64,000 nucleotides of DNA from Streptomyces asiaticus (GTDB lineage Bacteria > Actinomycetota > Actinomycetes > Streptomycetales > Streptomycetaceae): positions 4,650,001 to 4,714,000 of the forward strand of contig NZ_JAGSHX010000006.1 in the NCBI RefSeq assembly GCF_018138715.1, written 5' to 3'. A program made the position numbers and the translations under genes. This document shows positions 59,362 to 64,000 of this stretch, piece by piece (position 1 is the stretch's first letter; each line of letters begins with the position of its first letter). The notes beneath the pieces were generated by a model, which saw only the letters and a program-made list of their open reading frames with translations, searched no databases and was not told the origin of the DNA.

Positions 59362-59730
59362 GTGGACAGAACGGAACTCGTCCGGACCCTCCGCGACGAG
59401 CAGGTGCCCGACGCGCTGTACGACATCCCGGGAGTGCGGGACATCCCGGTGCAGCCGGACGCGTACTACTACCTGCGGCCCGCACCGGACGGCGGCTGGG
59501 AGACCGGCCTGCGGGAGCGGTCCCTGGACCGGGACACCAGCCGGTTCGCCACCGAGGACGAGGCGTGCCGGGACCTGCTGGAGAAGCTGAGGGCCCGCCC
59601 GCGCCCGCCGGAGGGCGGGGGCGAGTCGATCGACGAGCTCCTCGCACAGGGCGAGGAGCTCAGGCGGTGGGCCCGCGAGGAGGTCGAACGGGCGCTGCGG
59701 GAGCGGCGGTCCGAGGACGACGAGCGGTGA
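59362..59730 (+). CDS. Small acidic cytoplasmic protein, candidate TNT immunity factor
   Basis: 122 aa, GTG start, no signal peptide or TM segment. N-terminal part VPDALYDIPGVRDIPVQPDAYYYLRPAPDGGWETGLRER is compact; the C-terminal third is a charged helix (RRWAREEVERALRERRSEDDER). It lies 17 nt after the secreted NADase gene and before a strong terminator, so the two form a bicistron. This is the arrangement of toxin and immunity genes. The protein belongs to no family I can name; the immunity role is inferred from position and the need to neutralise a toxin that destroys cytosolic NAD. Confidence 0.7.
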   Translation: MDRTELVRTLRDEQVPDALYDIPGVRDIPVQPDAYYYLRPAPDGGWETGLRERSLDRDTSRFATEDEACRDLLEKLRARPRPPEGGGESIDELLAQGEELRRWAREEVERALRERRSEDDER

Positions 59731-59749
59731 CGAGGACGACGAGCGGTGA
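59712..59749 (+). repeat. 19-bp tandem repeat across the stop codon
   Basis: CGAGGACGACGAGCGGTGA is repeated exactly (59712-59730, 59731-59749); degenerate copies run on to about 59800. Copy 1 encodes the last residues and stop of the candidate immunity gene. Confidence 0.85.
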
Positions 59750-59816
59750 CGGTGACGACGAGCGACGACAAGCGGTGACGGCCAGGACGAGCGACGACGA
59801 CGCAAGCGCGCACAGC

Positions 59817-59864
59817 CCAGGGGGCCGGCCGCCCCGCTGGAGGATGGGGCGGCCGGCCCCCTGG
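59817..59864. terminator. Terminator after the TNT/immunity pair
   Basis: 19-bp perfect stem (59817-59835 and 59846-59864) with a 10-nt loop. Confidence 0.9.
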
Positions 59865-59894
59865 ACGCTGTGAGGGAAGCCCTTACGGTTGTCT

Positions 59895-60059
59895 GGCGGG
59901 CCTTTCCCCTCCCCGCCCCTTCCCGACACCTGACGATATGCGGCTCCGCCGCGTGGGGGGCTCCGCCCCAGACCCCGGGGTCCAGGGGCGGAGCCCCTGC
60001 CACGCGGCGGAGCCGCATATCGAGGCTTCGGGAAGGGGCGGGGAGGGGAGCAGCCCGCC
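59895..60059. repeat. Long nested inverted repeat (about 165 bp)
   Basis: Three nested arm pairs: 59905-59925 with 60029-60049 (21 bp exact), 59935-59956 with 60000-60021 (22 bp exact) and 59957-59969 with 59985-59997 (13 bp exact), around a GACCCCGGGGTC centre. It lies between the TNT operon terminator and the convergent acyl-CoA dehydrogenase stop. The component units recur at 43.2-43.5 kb. No gene in 59731-60085. Confidence 0.9.
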
Positions 60060-60085
60060 GCGGGCGGCAGGATCCGTCGGGCCCC

Positions 60086-61912
60086 CTAGAACGCGGCCTC
60101 GTCCAGGTCCATCAGACCCTTGTCGACCGACTCGGCCAGCGAGCGCTGCACCGAGACGCCCGGCAGCACCTCGTGGGCGAAGAACTTCGCGACCGCGATC
60201 TTGCCCTCGTAGAAGGACCGGTCCTTGGTGGAGGCGGTGCCCAGCTTCTCGGCGGCCACGGCCGCGCCCTTGAGCAGCAGGTAACCGATGATCACGTCAC
60301 CGGAGGCCAGCAGCAGCCGGGTCGAGTTGAGACCGACCTTGTAGATCGAGCTGACGTCCTGCTCGGTGGCGGCCAGGTCGGTGAGCATCGCGCCGACGAT
60401 CGCCTCCAGGTCCACCGCGGCCTGGGCGAGCTGGTCGCGGGCGGCCTCCAGGTCCTCGCCCCCGGCGGCCTCGGCCAGGAACTTCTTGATCTCCTCCGAG
60501 ACGACGGTCAGCGCCTGGCCCTGGTCCCGGACGATCTTGCGGAAGAAGTAGTCCTGGCCCTGGATGGCGGTGGTGCCCTCGTAGAGGGTGTCGATCTTGG
60601 CGTCCCGGATGTACTGCTCCAGCGGGTACTCCTGGAGGTAGCCGGAGCCGCCGATGGTCTGGAGGGACTGCGCCAGCTGCTCGTACGCCTTCTCCGAGCC
60701 GTAGCCCTTGACGATGGGCAGCAGCAGGTCGTTGAGGCGGTTCACCGCGGAGGTGTCCTCGCCCGCGGCCTCCTTGATCAGGATCTCGTCCTGGACCGAG
60801 GCGGTGTAGAGCACCAGCGCGCGCAGGCCCTCCGCGTACGCCTTCTGCGTCATCAGCGAGCGGCGCACATCCGGGTGGTGGGTGATGGTCACCCGCGGCG
60901 CGGTCTTGTCGGTGAAGGCCGCCAGGTCCGGGCCCTGCACCCGCTCCTTGGCGTACTCCAGCGCGTTGAGGTAGCCGGTGGAGAGGGTGGCCATGGCCTT
61001 GGTGCCGACCATCATCCGGGCGAACTCGATGATCTTGAACATCTGGCGGATGCCGTCGTGCTTCTCGCCCAGCAGCCAGCCCTTGGCCGGGTGGTCGGCG
61101 CCGAAGGTCAGCTCGCAGGTGTTGGAGACCCGCAGACCCATCTTGTGCTCGACATTGGTGGCGTACACGCCGTTGCGCTCGCCGAGCTCGCCGGTCTCCC
61201 AGTCGAAGTCGTACTTGGGGACGATGAACAGCGACAGCCCCTTGGTGCCGGGCCCCGCGCCCTCGGGGCGGGCCAGCACGAAGTGGATGATGTTGTCCGA
61301 GAGGTCGTGCTCACCGGAGGTGATGAACCGCTTCACGCCCTCGATGTGCCAGCTGCCGTCCTCCTGCTGGGTCGCCTTGGTGCGGCCCGCGCCGACGTCG
61401 GAGCCGGCGTCCGGCTCGGTCAGCACCATGGTGGAGCCCCACTGCTTGTCCACCATCAGCCGAGCGATCTTCAGCTGCTCCTCGGTGCCCTCGTCGTGGA
61501 GCACGCCCGCGAAGGACGGACCCGAGGCGTACATCCAGATCGGGGCGTTGGAGCCGAGGATGGTCTCGGCCGAGCCCCACAGCAGCGAGCGGGGGCAGGC
61601 GGTGCCGCCGAGCGACTCCGGGACGCCCAGCCGCCACCACTCGGCCTCCATATAGGCCCGGTAGCTCTTCTTGAACGACTCGGGGAGCGGCGCCGTGTGG
61701 GTCTTGGGGTCGTAGACGGGCGGGTTCCGGTCGGAGTCGGCGTAGCTTTCGGCCAGCTCGTGCTCGGAGAGCCGGGATATCTCGGCCAGCACGCTCTTGG
61801 CGGTGTCGACGTCCATCTCCGCGAACGGTCCGGTGCCATACACCGTGTCGCGCCCGAGCACCTCGAAGAGGTTGAACTCGATGTCGCGGAGATTCGACTT
61901 GTAGTGCCCCAT
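60086..61912 (-). CDS. Acyl-CoA dehydrogenase, long FadE5-like type
   Basis: 608 aa, the extended ACAD form with a C-terminal extra domain. Seen: N-terminal [17 protein letters not shown], flavin/substrate motifs [17 protein letters not shown] and [27 protein letters not shown], and the catalytic Glu segment [11 protein letters not shown] with the preceding [20 protein letters not shown]. FadE5-type enzymes accept a broad range of acyl-CoA chain lengths. ATG has GGAG 8 nt upstream. Divergent from the SseB-like gene, with a small palindrome between. Confidence 0.93.
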   Translation of the reverse strand: MGHYKSNLRDIEFNLFEVLGRDTVYGTGPFAEMDVDTAKSVLAEISRLSEHELAESYADSDRNPPVYDPKTHTAPLPESFKKSYRAYMEAEWWRLGVPESLGGTACPRSLLWGSAETILGSNAPIWMYASGPSFAGVLHDEGTEEQLKIARLMVDKQWGSTMVLTEPDAGSDVGAGRTKATQQEDGSWHIEGVKRFITSGEHDLSDNIIHFVLARPEGAGPGTKGLSLFIVPKYDFDWETGELGERNGVYATNVEHKMGLRVSNTCELTFGADHPAKGWLLGEKHDGIRQMFKIIEFARMMVGTKAMATLSTGYLNALEYAKERVQGPDLAAFTDKTAPRVTITHHPDVRRSLMTQKAYAEGLRALVLYTASVQDEILIKEAAGEDTSAVNRLNDLLLPIVKGYGSEKAYEQLAQSLQTIGGSGYLQEYPLEQYIRDAKIDTLYEGTTAIQGQDYFFRKIVRDQGQALTVVSEEIKKFLAEAAGGEDLEAARDQLAQAAVDLEAIVGAMLTDLAATEQDVSSIYKVGLNSTRLLLASGDVIIGYLLLKGAAVAAEKLGTASTKDRSFYEGKIAVAKFFAHEVLPGVSVQRSLAESVDKGLMDLDEAAF

Positions 61913-61987
61913 GGCGACGGCTCCGTAGGGATCGGGAGGCCAGGACCTCTGCGTTGACGCGTATCAGATGAGCTGATGCCATGATGC

Positions 61988-61999
61988 TACCCGTGGGTA
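61988..61999. promoter_or_regulatory. Palindrome TACCCGTGGGTA
   Basis: Arms TACCC/GGGTA around GT, in the 137-bp region between the divergent acyl-CoA dehydrogenase and SseB-like genes. Similar small palindromes act as TetR operators for fatty-acid genes in actinobacteria; the protein is unknown. Confidence 0.45.
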
Positions 62000-62049
62000 A
62001 TAAAGGGCAACCCTCAACCCGGTAACTGTGACTCAGTACGCTTCTGCGC

Positions 62050-62544
62050 ATGTACGGCTACGACCAGAACGCGAGCGCAGGGCAGGGCTACGCCGCCCCG
62101 CCACCTCCGCCGCAACAGCAGCCGCATGCGTCACATCACGCGGCGGGTGCGGGGTACGGCCAGCAGCCGCTCTACCCGGAGCCCTCCCCGCCGTCGCTCG
62201 CCGACGCGGTGCGGGCCTTCACCACCGGATCGATGTCGGCCGAGGACTTCCAGCAGATCTTCGCCGGGTCGAAGGTCTACTGCCCGCGCGGTGACAACCC
62301 CGGCTTCCTGGCGCTGCACAACACCCAGCAGCCGGTGATCCCCATGTTCACCTCGCTCAAGGAGCTGCGGAGGTACGCGGGCAAGGAGTCCAAATACTTC
62401 GTGATCACCGGTGCCGAGGTGATCGACCTGCTGCCCACCGGCTATGGCTTCGTCCTCGACATGGAGGGCGAGCACCGGATCGTCTTCGACGCGAAGGCGG
62501 TGGAGCAGATGGTGGACTTCGCCATGCGCCGTATGTACGGCTAG
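62050..62544 (+). CDS. SseB-domain-containing protein
   Basis: 164 aa. An N-terminal Gly/Tyr/Pro/Gln-rich disordered tail (1-45) precedes an SseB N-terminal domain (about 48-160; ALHNTQQPVIPMFTSLKELRRYAGKESKYFVITGAEVIDLLPTGYGFVLD). SseB-like proteins are widespread in actinobacteria, including in secretion-associated loci; activity unknown. No signal or TM segment. ATG has no strong RBS and the leader may be short. Confidence 0.82.
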   Translation: MYGYDQNASAGQGYAAPPPPPQQQPHASHHAAGAGYGQQPLYPEPSPPSLADAVRAFTTGSMSAEDFQQIFAGSKVYCPRGDNPGFLALHNTQQPVIPMFTSLKELRRYAGKESKYFVITGAEVIDLLPTGYGFVLDMEGEHRIVFDAKAVEQMVDFAMRRMYG

Positions 62545-62613
62545 ATCCACATACGTCCGGATATCACCGGTCGCCTCGTAGGGCGCTCGGGTGGAAATAA
62601 ATGCCCTCTTGCG

Positions 62614-62652
62614 GGTCGTTCACCGTTCAATTAAGTTGAATGGTGAACGACC
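62614..62652. promoter_or_regulatory. 17-bp palindrome abutting the pirin RBS
   Basis: Inverted repeat 62614-62630 / 62636-62652 with a single mismatch and a TTAAG centre; the inner part reads TTCAA-N5-TTGAA, a typical MarR-type operator shape. It ends one base before the GAGGAGG RBS of the pirin gene, so it could act as a DNA operator or an RNA hairpin next to the ribosome site. Confidence 0.75.
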
Positions 62653-62664
62653 GAGGAGGCCGTC

Positions 62665-63636
62665 ATGCCCGCAGTGACCGTAGAGAACCCGCTGACCCTG
62701 CCGCGCGTCGCGGCGCCCGCCGAGGCACGACAGCGCCCCGTGCTCGCCGTCACGACCGCTCCCAGTGGTTTCGAGGGCGAGGGCTTCCCGGTGCGCCGGG
62801 CCTTCGCCGGTATCGACTACAAGCACCTCGACCCGTTCATCATGATGGACCAGATGGGCGAGGTGGAGTACGCGCCGGGCGAGCCCAAGGGCACCCCCTG
62901 GCACCCCCACCGCGGCTTCGAGACCGTCACCTACATCATCGACGGCGTCTTCGACCACCAGGACTCGCAGGGCGGTGGCGGCACGATCACCAACGGTGAC
63001 ACCCAGTGGATGACGGCCGGCTCCGGCCTCCTCCACATCGAGGCCCCGCCGGAGTCCCTGGTCGTGTCGGGCGGCCTCTTCCACGGCCTCCAGCTGTGGG
63101 TGAACCTCCCGGCCAAGGACAAGATGATGCCCCCGCGCTACCAGGACATCCGCGGTGGCCAGGTCCAGCTGCTGACCTCCCCCGACGGCGGCGCGCTGCT
63201 CCGCGTCATCGCCGGTGAGCTGGACGGCCACGCCGGTCCCGGGATCACCCACACCCCGATCACGATGGTGCACGCCACGCTTGCTCCGGGTGCGGAGATC
63301 ACCCTGCCCTGGCGCGAGGACTTCAACGGCCTCGCGTATGTGCTCGCGGGCCGCGGTGCGGTCGGCGCGGAGCGGCGTCCGATCCACCTGGGCCAGGCCG
63401 CCGTCTTCGGAGCCGGTTCCGCGCTGACCGTGCGCGCGGACGAGAAGCAGGACGCGAGCACGCCGGACCTGGAGGTCGTGCTGCTCGGCGGGCGGCCCAT
63501 CCGTGAGCCGATGGCGCATTACGGGCCGTTCGTGATGAACACCAGGGCCGAGCTTCAGCAGGCGTTCGAGGACTTCCAGAAGGGTCGTCTGGGGACCATT
63601 CCGGCGGTGCACGGGATGTCCGAGGGCGGAATGTAG
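62665..63636 (+). CDS. Pirin-family bicupin
   Basis: 323 aa. The N-terminal cupin holds the metal site PHRGFETVTYIIDG (with the upstream WHPH) and the later GLLHIEAP; the family block DPFIMMDQMG is present. A C-terminal pirin domain follows (about 175-290). Bacterial pirins are quercetinase-like oxygenases or regulators of central metabolism; which applies is unknown. ATG has GAGGAGG 6 nt upstream. Monocistronic, ended by a strong hairpin. Confidence 0.93.
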   Translation: MPAVTVENPLTLPRVAAPAEARQRPVLAVTTAPSGFEGEGFPVRRAFAGIDYKHLDPFIMMDQMGEVEYAPGEPKGTPWHPHRGFETVTYIIDGVFDHQDSQGGGGTITNGDTQWMTAGSGLLHIEAPPESLVVSGGLFHGLQLWVNLPAKDKMMPPRYQDIRGGQVQLLTSPDGGALLRVIAGELDGHAGPGITHTPITMVHATLAPGAEITLPWREDFNGLAYVLAGRGAVGAERRPIHLGQAAVFGAGSALTVRADEKQDASTPDLEVVLLGGRPIREPMAHYGPFVMNTRAELQQAFEDFQKGRLGTIPAVHGMSEGGM

Positions 63637-63657
63637 GGCTCGCCGGGACCGCATGAG

Positions 63658-63694
63658 TCCGCCCGCCCGCGCTGCGATGGCGCGGGCGGGCGGA
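63658..63694. terminator. Terminator between pirin and the LANTG protein gene
   Basis: 15-bp perfect stem (63658-63672 / 63680-63694) with 7-nt loop between convergent genes. Confidence 0.9.
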
Positions 63695-63716
63695 TGACCC
63701 GTCGTTCCGTGATGAC

Positions 63717-64000
63717 TCAGTGTTGCCCGGCGCGACGCTTCCGGGTCACGAACGCGGCTGCCGCGCCCGCACCGGCCAGCAGGGCGCTGAGGGAGATGAT
63801 CTCCAGCAGGGCGGACGTGCCCGTGTTGGCCAGCGAACCGCCGCCTCCGTCAGTCCCTGAGCCTCCGCTGGTCCCCGAGCCACCGCCTCCGCTGGTCCCC
63901 GAGCCTCCGCCTGTCCCGGAGCCTCCGCTTGTCCCGGAGCCTCCGCCAGACTGGGGGCCTGGCTCGTTGGGCGGCTCAGAGGTGGGCGGCTGCGACGACG
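63717..64000 (-). CDS. C-terminus of an LANTG sortase-anchored surface protein (partial)
   Basis: Only the last 94 codons lie in the window; the gene runs off the right edge. The visible protein has a Pro/Ser/Glu stretch (SSQPPTSEPPNEPG), a Gly/Ser/Thr stalk of repeated GGSGTS units, then the class E sorting signal LANTG, a hydrophobic helix (ALLEIISLSALLAGAGAAAAFV) and a basic tail TRKRRAGQH. It is a textbook substrate for the SrtE enzymes encoded at 1-2125. Ends with TGA at 63717-63719. Confidence 0.88.
   Translation of the reverse strand, partial: SSQPPTSEPPNEPGPQSGGGSGTSGGSGTGGGSGTSGGGGSGTSGGSGTDGGGGSLANTGTSALLEIISLSALLAGAGAAAAFVTRKRRAGQH

Overview
The window is a stretch of high-GC actinobacterial chromosome, almost certainly a Streptomyces. 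The evidence is G/C-saturated third codon positions, class E sortases, the fhaA-fhaB-pstP-rodA-pbpA-pknB signalling and cell-wall operon, a bacterial proteasome activator (Bpa), two branched-chain keto-acid dehydrogenase (bkd) clusters and a complete phenylacetate (paa) oxygenase operon. From memory, the backbone order follows the S. coelicolor core region around SCO3815-SCO3850, on the same arm as and not far from oriC. No insertion sequence, prophage, CRISPR array or obvious specialised-metabolite cluster is seen.

Layout. 1-2.2 kb: two class E sortases, the first cut by the window edge. 2.3-10.5 kb (minus): pknB, pbpA, rodA, pstP, fhaB and fhaA, followed by tRNA-Leu(CAG). 11-16.6 kb: azoreductase with a divergent HxlR regulator, DUF2252, J-domain and rhodanese proteins, and a steroid-type acyl-CoA dehydrogenase. 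16.7-20.3 kb (minus): paaABCDE. 20.5-23.3 kb: a DUF5819/HTTM pair and an RNA methyltransferase. 23.4-27.4 kb: paaN, and divergently paaH-paaR. 27.5-31.8 kb: bkdR, then bkdA1B1C1. 31.8-38.2 kb: mobA, moeA with unusual extensions, a K+ channel, a quinone oxidoreductase, a small secreted protein and bpa. 38.4-42 kb: two divergent Ser/Thr kinases. 42-48.2 kb: a phosphotransferase, a DevR-like response regulator and bkdA2B2C2. 48.3-53.8 kb: a GntR/MFS pair, a DinB-like protein, a thioredoxin-NHL protein and a small membrane protein. 54.3-59.7 kb: a DUF4232 lipoprotein, an AfsR-like regulator coupled to an M18 aminopeptidase, and a secreted TNT-domain NADase with a candidate immunity gene. 60-64 kb: an FadE5-sized acyl-CoA dehydrogenase, an SseB-like protein, a pirin, and the end of an LANTG-anchored surface protein.

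How the parts work together. The sortases at the left edge are the expected anchoring enzymes for the LANTG protein at the right edge. PknB, PstP, FhaA/B, RodA and PbpA form the phospho-controlled peptidoglycan synthesis module, and two further kinases lie 30 kb away. An identical operator-like palindrome (ACCGA-N4-TCGGT) sits upstream of paaA, between paaN and paaH, and, with a changed centre, upstream of bkdA1. This predicts that the paaH-linked TetR regulator (PaaR) co-controls phenylacetate and branched-chain keto-acid catabolism. Each of these three regions also carries CCTGTGGAYAA, which contains a consensus DnaA box. The most promising less-described systems are the TNT toxin/immunity pair (58.6-59.7 kb), the DUF5819-HTTM pair, which resembles SdpA/SdpB peptide-maturation proteins, and the PaaR/DnaA-box promoter architecture.

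Intergenic DNA is rich in dispersed palindromic repeats. One 58-bp element lies exactly 7 nt after the stop codons of two unrelated genes (srtE2 and the DevR-like regulator).
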